A stretch of 64,000 nucleotides of DNA from Heterostelium multicystogenum (Eukaryota; Evosea; Eumycetozoa; Acytosteliales; Acytosteliaceae). This document shows, piece after piece, positions 33,985-46,154 of the stretch (positions are counted from its first letter, which is position 1; each line of letters starts with the position of its first letter). Below the pieces are notes generated by a model. The model searched no databases, was not told the origin of the DNA, and saw only the letters and a program-made list of their open reading frames with translations. A program made the position numbers and the translations under genes. The stretch spans positions 1 through 64,000 of the forward strand of contig RCNN01000514.1 in assembly GCA_003667245.1 (NCBI GenBank). The letters are read 5' to 3'.

Positions 33985-34688
33985 CTTTGATTGTTATAGG
34001 TTTATCACTTATTAATATACTTATTAGTATTTATATATAACTATCAGAGTTGCTTTTAAATAAATAAGTTATTTGTTGTTAATGCTAATAGATAAAACAA
34101 CAACAACAATAAACAAGAGTGAACTAAATAATATGAAAAGAGCTTAAACTTGGATAACGATTGACTATAGTATGTATTTGTCGCCTTAATATTAATAATT
34201 ACAACAGGATAATATTTGAAATATACTTCTATTATTGTGATAGATATAAATACAACAATATGTATAAATAAATATATATTTTGCTAGTTCACCATTCAAT
34301 AATAATAATAATGTTTATTTTTTTGAAATTGAATTTTTTCTGACTTTCAAAGTGTTGCTCATTATATTGTCGACCGGTCAAAACACATTATCATAAATAA
34401 TAATAAAAATATTTATACTTATAATTTTAAAATCATTTATCAGATCAATTAATTGTTTTTGAGAATAAAACCATGTTATTAAATCAAATAAATTACAATT
34501 TTTATTATTAGTTTTAATTTTACTGTTGTTTTATCATAAATATTAAACATTATTATTGTTCTACATGACCAGAGGTTGTTGAACATCATTATTATTTTCA
34601 TTATTATTATTATTGTCGTTATTGTTGTTAATATCGTTGTTATTATTATTATCGTTGTTGATATTATTATTGTTGATGTTGTTGTTAA
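33985..34688. other. Intergenic region with TTA/TTG simple repeats
   Basis: The promoter of the Lunapark gene should lie at the low-coordinate side of 33985. TTA/TTG triplet repeats (about 34580-34685) occupy the 3' flank of the HERPUD-like gene. No other feature was recognised. Confidence 0.5.
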
Positions 34689-36155
34689 TTAGTTGGTCTT
34701 GAAGATTCTCCTGAGGTCTCCAAATTTGGAACTAGTGAATAGAAAAGTGGTAAGAAAAAGCTTAGTATCTCGGATATCAAATCTGTATTTCTTGGTTGCG
34801 CTAAAACTGCTGGTGCTGGTGGAGCTTGTTCTGCATTATTAACGACGTTGTCATTATTTGGTTGTTCATTATTTCGATGTTTTGTTGTTGAGCTTCTTGA
34901 TTATTATTATTATTATTATTATTATTGTTGTTGTTGTTATTATTGTTATTATTGTTGTTATTTTGTCTTGGTGGTGCTGGTGTTGGAGCAGGTCTTGGTA
35001 CTCCTGGTCCATTTGCAAAGTATTTATAGAGAAATACAATTGCACCTATACCCATGAGGGTAAGTGTTCTTTCGAGGGAACCTCCTTGAAGGAACATACC
35101 TAATAAGAAGAGTTTGAAAATCCAATGGAATATCGATCCCCAATTGATTCTTCTTCGCACTCTTACTGGAACTACTGGAGGTGGTACTGCAGGTACTGCA
35201 TTTGGTGGTTGTTGTTGTGGCTGTTGTGGCTGTTGTTGTTGCGCTGTGGCTTGGTGAGCAGCAACTGCAGCAGCAACTGAGTTTTGAAGCTGTTGATGTA
35301 GTAACTGCTGTTGAATGACCAGATTTGCTATCATTTGTGATGATACCCTCATAATATTCACATTATTAATGAGTTCTTGAAATAGATGGTCTTCGGAGTT
35401 TGGTGATGAATTGGTGCCTGTATTGCTTCCATAGATTCTGTTTCTTGGGTAAAGTGATGCAGGTGATGGGCCATATAGAGAGAAGTTATTGTTGTTACTG
35501 TTGATAGATCCATTGTTTCCTGTAACGTTGGGATATGATGATGAGCTGCCAAGTAATGGTGAGTTATTGCCTGACAGAGAGTTTGGTAAGATGACACTTG
35601 ATGTAGTAAATGTTGTGGAATGAAATTGATATTTCTAGAATTGAATGGGACTGACATTGTTGTGGAAAATTGACTTGCAGTTGGCGTAAAGGTTGAGGTA
35701 GGAGATGTGGAGGTAGTAGAGGTAGTAGAGGTAGTAGTGGTATTATTAATATTCATTGAATTTGGAGATGATGTTGATGTTGATGATGTTGTTGTAGCAA
35801 GTGGTGATGTGGAAGTAGTAGGTACAGGGATGGCGCTGGTAGTAAGGGTAGAGCTGGCTGTTGAAAATTGTGGAGTGTTCGATGATGATGGTAACGGTTT
35901 ACGAAGTATAAGGTGAACCGATTGTGGAGAAGTTAGGTCGCGTTGCTTGAAGACATTAGCGAGTAGATGAGAGTCTTCCAAACACTTTCCAGAGAAGATT
36001 AGCTTCTGTGTGCTTGGATCTGGCTTCGACTGATACATCTGACTGATCGACTGCTTCAAATCAGCGACAGTCTTGTTGAGTGATAGATCTATCGACAGAG
36101 AGTTATCCTCACCAAAGACAATCACCTTGATTGTGACAGTATTGCTGTTACTCAT
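34689..36155 (-). CDS. HERPUD-like ER membrane protein with N-terminal ubiquitin-like domain
   Basis: HERPUD proteins organise the Hrd1 ERAD complex in the ER membrane. The N-terminal 80 residues form a ubiquitin-like domain (TVTIKVIVFGEDNSLSIDLS; STQKLIFSGKCLEDSHLLAN; SVHLILRK), with the tall HERPUD-type insertion before the QKLIFSGK strand. A long Ser/Thr/Asn linker follows, then a Gln-rich stretch, an Arg cluster (VRVRRRINW) and two closely spaced membrane segments (IFHWIFKLFLLGMFL; LMGIGAIVFLYKYF). A poly-Asn tract (34906-34965) interrupts the tail. Two frame changes are present, one near 35600 and one near the Asn tract. Using the corrected frame the C-terminus reads ISEILSFFLPLFYSLVPNLE and stops at 34689, like the FF-x-SLLPE end of HERPUD1. 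In mammals HERPUD1 is unfolded-protein inducible. Confidence 0.75.
34906..34966 (-). repeat. Poly-Asn/AAT-AAC triplet tract
   Basis: A run of ATT/GTT triplets (read as AAT/AAC on the coding strand) encodes about 20 consecutive Asn residues in the HERPUD-like protein. Such tracts are characteristic of dictyostelids and are prone to length change. Confidence 0.85.
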
Positions 36156-36481
36156 CGTTCGATTGCGTTGCTAAGTCGACTTGATACAAATATAAATACA
36201 ACAACAAGAAGCAGACAATAAATAAATTTATCTATATAAATTAGTTTCCAAACAACTAATAATGCAAACCAAAACTACACTAAAATAAAATAGTTCTTGT
36301 TAATATGGAAATTGGGATGACGATGCAAGCATACATACACCTGCCCAAAAAATTAAAACTTTGAAAAACACACACCATTTATTTATTTAATTTTTGCTAA
36401 TGTGGAGACAATTGTTCACTTTTACTGTGTATGTACATAAAGATGCTACTAAATAGCTTTGCAGTTCAAGTGGCACTTCCT
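36156..36481. other. Intergenic region, no feature seen
   Basis: A 326-bp AT-rich gap containing the promoter of the HERPUD-like gene and the 3' flank of the next gene. Nothing else is recognised. Confidence 0.5.
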
Positions 36482-38281
36482 CTAGAGGTTGTGTTGTTTG
36501 ATAAATTGAAGTCTGGCTAGATAGTTGTAGGCAGGCACCTTTTCTCGGTGGGGGAAGTAGTATTTATGTTTGTGGTGTTCTGTTCGATTCTCTTCGAGAT
36601 ATTTGATCATTGGAATATTCATTGCGAATATTGCGTTCTCCATTGCCGTGCGGGTGCATCCTTCGGTGCGATTCTTGTGGAGGAATGCTAGGATTGATAG
36701 TTTCTTGGTATAGTCCATGGCAATGGATGTTGCCTTTGCTCCATGTGCATGAAGATATTCCACCACTTCCAGGTTGCTGGCCACTGAACTGGCTGCCATG
36801 TTGAGCAGGCTATCTTGGAGAGGGTAGGTAGTATTCTGGTGTAGCCATCTTAGTGTTGAAATATTTCCACTTTCGGCTGCCTTTATCAGGGCGTTTTCTG
36901 AAACTACGAGTCGTAGGGTTGAGTTGTCTTTGATCCACTGAAGCAAAGTAACTCCCGATTCCATATCTTCTGCGACCAATTGGTCGATTTTACCAACTGA
37001 TATTTTACAGTGCGGGTTCTTCTCTAGAAGATACTTGAGTATATGCATATCGCCAAAAGCACAGTCTTCAAAATAATCCTCCGGAAGATTTGAAAATTCT
37101 GTTCGATTCTCATAGAGGAAACCGACCAATTCTACATTACCCTTATATTTGACTGCGAATTTCAATGCCTGGAGTGAGCATCCCTCTGTTCGATAGTTGT
37201 GCAAGAATTTACAATCTCTAGGTGTCCGTTGGCAGAGGCCTGGTCCATCGCGTAGGTTGTACATCCCTCTGTTCGATGCTCGTGTAAATATCGGACCACC
37301 TCTAGGTGTCCATTCACACATGCCTTATTCATAGCGCCTAAAGTGCACTTTGCAGTTGTATTTTCATGTAGATAGCGCACCACTTCTAAGTATCCACTGC
37401 TAGCAGCATTGTCTATGGAGATGTCTGGAATCTCCAGTTTCTGGCGAACCTCCTTTCCTTTGTGATAGTTTTCTAAAAGGTATTTTATTGTTTCAAGATG
37501 GCCATAGGACGCCACCAAAGAAATAGTGTTAATCGAGCAACCTTCTGTCCTATTCTCATTTAGAAACTTCACTATATCGAGGTGTCCATAGATAGCAGCA
37601 TATGTCATTGCTATCTGAGTACACCGATCTGTTCTATTCTCATGCAGAAACTTAACAATGTCAAGCTTGCCATAGAGAGCAGCATAGTTCATTGCTTGGT
37701 CAGAGAATTCTTCCGTTCGATTCTCATGCAAAAAGCGAACCACATCCAAAGTTGCCCCAAGCAGCTTCATCCATGATGTTGTAGCCTGGACATTTGAACC
37801 AGTTGGCCACTTTTTGATGAAGTAACTGAACCAATGCAAGATTTTCATTGTAGTGTTTGTTTTCGATGATTTTGGGATTGAACCTCATGTTAGGATTTTG
37901 TATGATGAACTCCAACAACTCTATATTGCCCGTGTCCAAAGCTGCCTTTATCGACAGTGTATATAAATCTTTAAAGTGATTAATCATATCATCAAAATCA
38001 CTTTTTTTCATTAGATAGCTGTGTTTGTTGTAAATGGCCGAGTAGTGTCTTGACTGAATCAGTCGATCAAAGATTCGCTTGTATCTCTCGATGTAATTGA
38101 ACTTGACCAACATATGTGGAAAACAGCCGAGGTCATAGTAATTGTATCTTAACAATGGGCGTCCCATTGAATCTACCCCAATCAGCAGATCATTTATATA
38201 TTTTATGTTTGTAAAGATATATGATCTGATGAACAATGACTGTAATATTGCACTGAACAGATGGCTAATTTTGGTGGACAT
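36482..38281 (-). CDS. Ankyrin-repeat protein, dictyostelid NRTEGC family (two frameshifts)
   Basis: This has the same architecture as the protein at 20266-21699: an F-box-like opening (ISHLFSAILQSLFIRSYIF), a helical middle, then ankyrin units (VRFLHENRTE, IVKFLNENRTEGCS, VVRYLHEHRTEGCT, ILAFLHKNRTEGCT). Frame changes near 37745 and 37205 split it into three frames, but the ankyrin periodicity runs through both. With them ignored the product is about 600 residues. Its units are more diverged than those of the 20-kb copy, suggesting an older array. Function is unknown; protein binding is likely from the repeat type. Confidence 0.8.
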
Positions 38282-39461
<1,180 letters not shown>

Positions 39462-39645
39462 TTAAATAAAGTTAATAATTGTATCACCATCAATTTTTAT
39501 TTGTTCTATTTTTAATATCTTTTAGTTTTTTTTTAATAAATGATAAGAAACAGAATTAAACAGATTTATTTATATTCTTTTTTAAAAGTGGTTCAAATTG
39601 ATTATTAGAACCTCTCTTCATTATTAAAAGTACAACCAAAATGAT

Positions 39646-41174
39646 TTAGAATGATCCCAAAACACAACCAATTACGATACCAATGATTACACCAATTGGT
39701 AAAGACTTTGGTGTGATGATTGGAATGGCTTTGCAAAAAGTGTTCTGAAGAACCGTTAGTTTGGAGAGTACATTCATCACTGTCACAGAAGATGTTGTCA
39801 ACTTCATTCTTTGTGTGAGTTATATCACTATTGTTAATGAATGTAGAGTTGTTAATTTCAATAGTTGATTTCGAACAATAAATACTTCCTCCCTTGTTTG
39901 CTGTATTATTGACAAAGGTCACATCGTTGATCGAGACTGTGGATCCGAAAGTGTAAATTGCACCACCCTGATGAGGAACATTAAATGTAGAAAATTGATT
40001 CGATCTAGCTATGTACAGGTCATTCATTGAACCAGCAGTGTTATTGAGGCAAATGGTTGCTCCGGTGTATGCATAGCTAGACTCAAAAGTTGAACTGGCT
40101 ATGGTGAAGCTGTTGAGTGACTCACCGTAGAATGAACCACCTCCACCAGTCAACACACGATTATTGAAAAATTGGGATTGGCTTATTCCAACATTAGCAA
40201 CAGAAGCCATCGCGGATATAGCACCTCCGTTGAGGTAAGTACATTATTATTGAGTGTACAATTTTGTACACTCATAGCATACATGAATCCATGGAGATAA
40301 ATAGGATAGCTGCACCATTATTTGCTTGATTCTGGTTGAATTTCGAAGAAATTACAGTTAACTGTGATCCATAGGCGTAGATGGTTGAAATAACATTTCC
40401 AGTGAACAATGAGTGAATAATTGTGAGTGAGTTCACATTGGTCACCGATATGACGATGCTATTTCGAATTGAATTCTGAGTCACTGATAGATACATTTAA
40501 TTGGACCAATGATATTTAAAACATTAGTATTCGAGTCGAATACTGTGTTGACTATCGAAAAAGTGTTGTTGTTTAACAAGCTGGTATTCGAATTGCGGAC
40601 TGTAATGGGATTCTGTGATTGCATAACATAGCATCCACTAATATTAATGTTTACTTGTGATTGTGAAGTGTTCACACACAGCAGTGAACCATAACCAGAG
40701 CTTATACTATTGTTAAGATTTATAAAAGTGATATTTACAATGTTTAAGACAGTAGTTACAGGTTGAGATGTAATATTGCTGTATGTAAGCTGACTGTCAT
40801 TAATCGTAATGAAATTGTTTATGTTCTGACCATCGATGGTAACATTGGCATTGTTATAAGCCTGAATGCTAATGTTGTAACCAACTACATTCAATTGAAA
40901 ATTAGCAATACCACTATAGGTTCCATCAAACAATAGCAATGATAAGGATGTGTTTGTTGTACTGTAACTGCTATTACTATTAAATATCTGTATTGCCTCG
41001 GAAATAGAAGAACATGGTGAATCTAGAGAACAATCAGTACTATTTAACTGACTATTAGCATTTATATAATAGGTAACTACACAAGGAACTGTTACATTGC
41101 TAGTTGTTAGACTAGCACTAGTGCGAACAACTAACAAAGTCAATAATAACAATATAGCCAATATCTATTTTCAT
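39646..41174 (-). CDS. Secreted/membrane right-handed beta-helix protein (PbH1 repeats)
   Basis: The N-terminus is a signal peptide (ILLLLTLLVVRTSAS). The nearest ATG, at 41172-41174, needs a one-base shift to reach it. The mature part is rich in Asn, Ser, Thr and Ile, with repeated short strands of the parallel beta-helix type (VVGYNISIQAYNNANVTIDG; STFESSYAYTGATICLNN; VTFVNNTANKGGSIYCSKS) and many N-glycosylation sequons. The corrected C-terminus is a single membrane span (PKSLPIGVIIGIVIGCVLG) ending at 39646. Frame changes occur near 40500, 40240 and 39735. Dictyostelids encode many such pectin-lyase-fold surface proteins; no catalytic residues are seen, so adhesion or recognition is only a guess. 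Confidence 0.7.
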
Positions 41175-41423
41175 TTATTTATTTATTGGTTTATTGTTGC
41201 ATCAAACTACGACTTGAAACAAAGATGATTATTCATTTCTATTTATCCCTCAGAAGGTGGATGAGATATCAAATAAAAATTATAAAAAAAATATAAAGAT
41301 CATTAAAGATCAAGATTTTCTATTTATTGGAAGGGTAAAAAATATCTTTAATTTTACTTCCAGGTATTTGAGACTCAGACTTCGACAGCAAGGTCAACCA
41401 TGGTTCTGTTCAAGCAGTTTCCT

Positions 41424-41529
41424 CACAACATATCCGAAAAAAAATACTTGATGGATTATAATTATAATTGCCATCATTATAATTGCCATCATTATAATCC
41501 ATCAAGTATTTTTTTTCGGATATGTTGTG
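41424..41529. repeat. Perfect 39-bp inverted repeat with 28-nt loop
   Basis: Bases 41424-41462 pair with 41491-41529 without a mismatch (each i pairs with 82953 minus i). The arm begins CACAACATATCCG and includes an eight-A run. The loop holds two copies of ATAATTGCCATC. It lies between the beta-helix gene and the retropepsin-like remnant. It could be a foldback transposable element, a small-RNA hairpin, or a cloning/assembly foldback. Confidence 0.9.
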
Positions 41530-41636
41530 GTGATCCTATATTCCTATGGTGTTGTTTTTGCTTATTATCCAAATTAATATATATATATTCTTCCATTATG
41601 TTTCCAATGGAATCTTCTGTTTCAGTTTGAATACTG

Positions 41637-42620
41637 TCAATGAGTGAAAGTATTAAAGGTTTCTAAGGAGGGAACAATACTCTGAATGAATATCTTTGCT
41701 GTTGAACATGGATTTCCTGATATCCAATCCATTATATAGTTGAGTTGTCCATCCATTGGTTGACATTTCAATAAATTAGAATGAAGAAGGACTTCTAATT
41801 TTAATGCCATAAGTAGATCCATACCCAAAATACATTTAAAAAGTAGATCCGACCATTTGATAATTTTCACTGAAGTTCATCTGATGTATTCCACAATTGA
41901 AAGTTACAAAAGATTGACCAATTACATTGATGGTGTAAACCATTTGAGGATGTTAAATTGTTTAGTTTTTTAATAAATCTCTTACTTTAATTCTTGTGCT
42001 AAATCCTCTCTGATTATTGTGGATATTGCACCTGTACCAGAAAAGCTACGAGGTCGCCATTCAAAAATAATTAGCGATGGAATTCGCTTATAATCATTAT
42101 TACGTCGTGCCACCTTCCACTGTTTCTCATACCTCTCCAGCAGTACCACATGTAACTACTCCTTAATAATAATAGACCTAATAACAATGAAGTTTATCAG
42201 TTCAATAACAACAAAAACAACTCTAAATCTACCTTACATTGTAAATTTTGTAATCGAAATGGTTCATAAAATCTCAGATTGTTTTAAGAAAATCAACCGC
42301 AGAGAAACAAAAATCACAGTTTTCAAAAATAACCAACCTAAATCTGTGAATCAAATCAAATGAACCAATGAATCTCGATCAATGTTTTAACCATTTTATT
42401 GGCAAAGATCAAGATACTGACTTTTTGGTACTTCTTCATATGGTTTAATCTAGATAATGGTAGAGACAGTGGCATCTTACATTTTTCCTCTTTTGTTGTA
42501 AAGAACCTATTGTCGTACAGATCACTACTTTCTTTCAGTTCTTTTGGTTTCCTTCTTTCATATGAACCAGGAATTAAATCAAAATCTTGTTCAATTTTGT
42601 ATGTTTTTATTTATTTTAAT
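41637..42620 (-). pseudogene. Retropepsin-like aspartic protease gene or retroelement remnant, decayed
   Basis: Minus-strand fragments read, in order: YKIEQDFDLIPGSYERRKPK (about 42370-42620); YEKQWKVARRNNDYKRIPSL joined to FSGTGAISTIIREDLAQELK (about 41985-42165); then TINVIGQSFVTFNCGIHQMN and FKCILGMDLLMALKLEVLL (to 41637). The last two match the retropepsin pattern of a flap strand followed by ILGMD-x-L. The catalytic triplet normally reads DTGA; here it is GTGA, so the Asp is missing. Stops and frame changes separate the pieces, and no intron placement repairs all of them. It resembles Ddi1-like or LTR-element proteases. No reverse transcriptase is nearby. Confidence 0.4.
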
Positions 42621-42799
42621 CAAAATTATAATCGATAATACATAATAGTCAACATACATATTTGTATGCACAGCATTGATATATAATTTGACTGATTCAT
42701 ATCTCATAGTCAAAGTCCATCTACTGCTTTGCCATCCAACGATGTGTTTGATTCACATATTGAAAAGAGACTGTTCTTGTTTTATTTGAATGATGATAG

Positions 42800-43991
42800 C
42801 TATAGTTCCCAATCTGGTTTATCAGGAAAATAGGTGTGTGAAAAATCCTCTAGTTGCTTGATCACAGCCGGATCAGGATTTTTACCGAGTCCATCATTGA
42901 GACACACCGTCTTTGGCTCATATTTATAGATATGATTGTAGATAAATGTCATGTTGGTCATTGAGTTCTGTAGTGGTGCGTAATAGTTTAGTTTGTAGGT
43001 TGGTGTGTAGGTTTTAAAGAATCTTTGAACGAAATGGTAATAAAGGAATGATATTGACACCATTTTGGGATGTCGTAGCTTTCTTGCAATCACTACATTG
43101 AATTCCTCTTTGAATGTCTGGTAGATGAGCTTCAATATCTTTTTGTTGTAGAGTGATGCACCATGGTACGGGTAATGACGTTTGGCATTTCCCCCAAATC
43201 TTGTCGAAGCAGTGAGTTTGAATACTCAATGGATCTATGCCAGGTATGGTTCTTCAGACTTGGTGGTAGTGGGACTGTCCAGTTTTGAAAAATGTAGTAG
43301 TTGGCCGTTGTCGTCAATGAAGTCATCTGGGTATAGTTCGTTAGCGGCAAATATATCATCGTTAAAATATATAAAACAGTCCCCAACAGTGTCTGGAAGA
43401 TTAAAGAAATTCGACTCAATTGAAACCGAATTGAAGGTGGGCAGATGACTTTTATTGTAGAAGAAACTCTCATGGAAAATAAACTCAATATACGGATGTT
43501 TCACATAAAAGGAGGGCACCTGTCCGTTGGTTACAATGAATATCTTTCGAATCCATGGTGCATATCTCTGAATACTTCGCAGAGAGTATTGCAATCCCAT
43601 CAAATCTCTGTATAAAGTTTCTAATCCAGTCCTGTTGTCATACTTACTAAGAGCCTCAAGAAACTCAGGATCAGATCCATTTACCCATGTGTATACCAAA
43701 TCGATATAAGGACATTTCGAAAATTGGTTTCTCTTGATCAGTGGGTGGTTCTTTGTAGACATCGATATGGTCGAAATCAGGTCTATCCGATTTATAATAT
43801 TGGATAATATGGTGAATAGTGGGTGGTTTATCAAGATCTATTCTATCATTATAGTTTGCAGTATCCAAATACATAGTATTGTGATTATCTTTAATAGGTA
43901 AACGTCCATTATTTACTATAAAAAATAATAATACTGTCCAAATAACTGATAAGTATATTAAGAATTTATTTATAGTTTTAAACATATTCAT
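42800..43991 (-). CDS. Stealth-family phosphosugar transferase (GNPTAB-like)
   Basis: Stealth proteins transfer sugar-1-phosphate groups; the family includes the lysosomal GlcNAc-phosphotransferase and capsule enzymes. After a type II membrane anchor (FLIYLSVIWTVLLFFIV), conserved region 1 reads KCPYIDLVYTWVNGSDPE. CR2 contains YSLRSIQRYAPWIRKIFIVT, NGQVP, LPTFNSVSIES and the metal-site-like FIYFNDDIF. CR3 and CR4 are short, ending NDGLGKNPDP and HTYFPDKPDWEL. Frame changes occur near 43720 and within 43130-43240. The corrected product is about 390 residues, much shorter than human GNPTAB. Golgi location is inferred from the anchor. Confidence 0.85.
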
Positions 43992-44608
43992 ATTATAATT
44001 TTAAAACATTTTACAAATAACTAAGTATATATTATAATTTATATTATAATACATATATATTAATATATAATAAATATATAATATTTATAAATAAAAATAT
44101 TTATATAAATAATAATTAATGTTATTATTAATGTTTAGATCACATCATTTATTTTGACAATTGGTAATTACAAATATTCTATTTTTAATAAAATTAGATA
44201 TATCTTTATAATTAAGCTGTCAAATATCTACTCTGTCATTATTTAAATCGAAGTGTGTTTGTTTGTATCCATGTTATTATTATTATTAGTTTAATTATTA
44301 TTATATTTATTGAATCAATTTTATGACTGTTTAAAATTATTTGTTTTTTCAACATGGTAGTGAGTCAGAGGTAAGGTCATGTCTAAACGTGGTTTTTAAA
44401 GAGTTTGCGCTTTTTTTTTTAATTTAATTTTATTTCAATTTTTTGAATCGTTTTGTTTGTTGTTCAAACAAGAGGGATTGCTGTTCAAGTATCTATACTT
44501 AAGTTTGAAATATCTTTATTTATTGTAATTTATTAATTGGTAAGTTATTAATTAGTTGTAAAAAGTATAAGACTTTACAAAAGTAATAATAATAATAAAA
44601 AAGATAAA
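43992..44608. other. Extremely AT-rich intergenic promoter region
   Basis: About 620 bp between the divergent Stealth and GOT1 genes. The part at 44030-44130 is almost pure A and T. No gene or RNA was recognised. Confidence 0.5.
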
Positions 44609-45254
44609 ATGGTGTTATCAGATCAACAAAGTACGTAGATAGATTGCTATTATGAATGTCAATAGCAATGGAAACTAATCTTATCGTTATATCATCAATC
44701 AATCTATATAGAGATTGGAGTTATGCTCTCTGGTATGGGTATATTTTTTTACATTTTTTGGATTCTTAATGTTTTTCGATAGAGGTTTACTTGCCATTTG
44801 GAAATGTAAGTTGTCTACTACTATTCTTAGAGATTCCCTGGTAGATATTCCAATGAACTACGCTAATTATTTTCATATCATTGGAATTGTAGTTATTGGT
44901 TTTTAGCTGGTATTGGTTTAGGATTAGGTTTGGGTAGAACTTATACATTCTTCTTCCAAATGAAGAAGATGAAAGGTACAATCTGTTTCTTCTTTGGTAT
45001 CTTTTTGGTTATTATCGGACGTACTATTTTTGGTTTGGCAATCGAAGCATTTGGTTTTATTAACTTATTTGGGTATGATCATGATGGTTTGAAATAATCA
45101 AATATTTTGATACTAATCGTTTCTTTTAGTGATGCATTCCCAATTGTAATTGCAATTTTTGAGAAAATTACCAATCATTGGAAATATTTTGAATCATCCA
45201 ACCATCAACAGATGGCTAAACAAGACAGATGCAGGTAGTGAATTACCATTTTAA
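44609..45254 (+). CDS. golt1: GOT1-family Golgi transport membrane protein
   Basis: GOT1 is a four-span membrane protein acting in ER-to-Golgi traffic. Exon 1 encodes MVLSDQQ; intron 44631-44711 (GTACGT to ATATAG) leads to KIGVMLSGMGIFF. Further introns lie at about 44806-44892 and 45073-45129. The family motifs are present: FFGFLMFFDRGLLAI, FLAGIGLGLGLGRT, FFFQMKKMKGTICFFFGI, and the C-terminal FLRKLPIIGNILNHPTINRW followed by a short tail ending at 45254. At least three frame changes occur, all next to T runs (near 44748, 44797 and 45160). The corrected length of about 140 residues matches the family. Confidence 0.8.
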
Positions 45255-45386
45255 TAATAAATAGAATAAATATAATATATATATAAAGAAATAGAAATCA
45301 ATCAAACAATTCAGTTAAATTCGAGTGGATTAAATTTAAATTGAATGTCAGTGGAAAGATTTATTTGAGATGTACAACTAGAGTGG

Positions 45387-46154
45387 CTATTTGGATCCAC
45401 CACCTATTGATTTAGTACCATTGCTAAAATCTATGTCATCCAGATTAATATCTTTGTCCAGTGTTCTTTGAATTGGTATTCCTTTAGCAGCCATAATTTC
45501 TTCAATAGTTTTACCTCCTTCATATCCAGTCCATCCAAGGTGATCTGCAATTAAATCTAGAGGAACATATATTAATAAACAAAAGATAATTACGATACAA
45601 AACATATACATACGGTATTTTAGACAACCGTCACAACGGATAATTACAACACCTTTATGGTAGGAGTGTTTCGAGAAAGTTTTTTTCGAACGGAATCCAC
45701 ATTCCTCTGTTTCACCATGAGGAACATGTGTACAAGTAAACTCAATATAGTATTTGGGTTCAATACGAATTCCTTGATTGTTTACTTCTGTTGTTTTATC
45801 GTTCTCATTATTAATGTCAATCTCTGCTGGTTTTGCTTCTGGTGATACTTTAACTTCCTGTTGTTGTTGTTGTTGTTTCTCAAGTAGTTGCTTCTCATCT
45901 CTAGAAGTTGAAGTTGCATAGAATCTGATGTTTTTTTCATTTAACTGTTTCTGTTGATATGATAATTCTCTAAAGTTATTAAAAGTAATAGACGGATTTA
46001 CTTTAAATATATTGTTGCTACTGCTGTTTTTGTTTTTGATGATAGATTGTGACAATAGTCTTGATGCATTGCTGTTGAGTGTTGGTATATTGTTACCTCC
46101 AATAGCTTGACTGCTACTACGTCTAACACTATTAAATATCTTTATACGATTCAT
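45387..46154 (-). CDS. dnlz: DNL-type zinc-finger protein (Zim17/HEP1), mitochondrial
   Basis: Zim17/HEP1 is the escort chaperone that keeps mitochondrial Hsp70 soluble. The first 80 residues are basic and Ser/Asn-rich (MNRIKIFNSVRRSSS), a likely presequence. The domain begins IEPKYYIEFTC, then KTFSKHSYHKGVVIIRCDGC. Intron 45557-45613 (GTATGT to CCTCTAG) restores the diagnostic HLIADHLGW. A Gln tract (45865-45882) and a C-terminal segment with ILLD-like acids follow. The first cysteine pair is unusual: the family has C-X2-C, here it is C-X10-C (THVPHGETEE between the cysteines). The rest of the domain is standard. Confidence 0.88.
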   Translation of the reverse strand: MNRIKIFNSVRRSSSQAIGGNNIPTLNSNASRLLSQSIIKNKNSSSNNIFKVNPSITFNNFRELSYQQKQLNEKNIRFYATSTSRDEKQLLEKQQQQQQEVKVSPEAKPAEIDINNENDKTTEVNNQGIRIEPKYYIEFTCTHVPHGETEECGFRSKKTFSKHSYHKGVVIIRCDGCLKYRMYMFCIVIIFCLLIYVPLDLIADHLGWTGYEGGKTIEEIMAAKGIPIQRTLDKDINLDDIDFSNGTKSIGGGSK

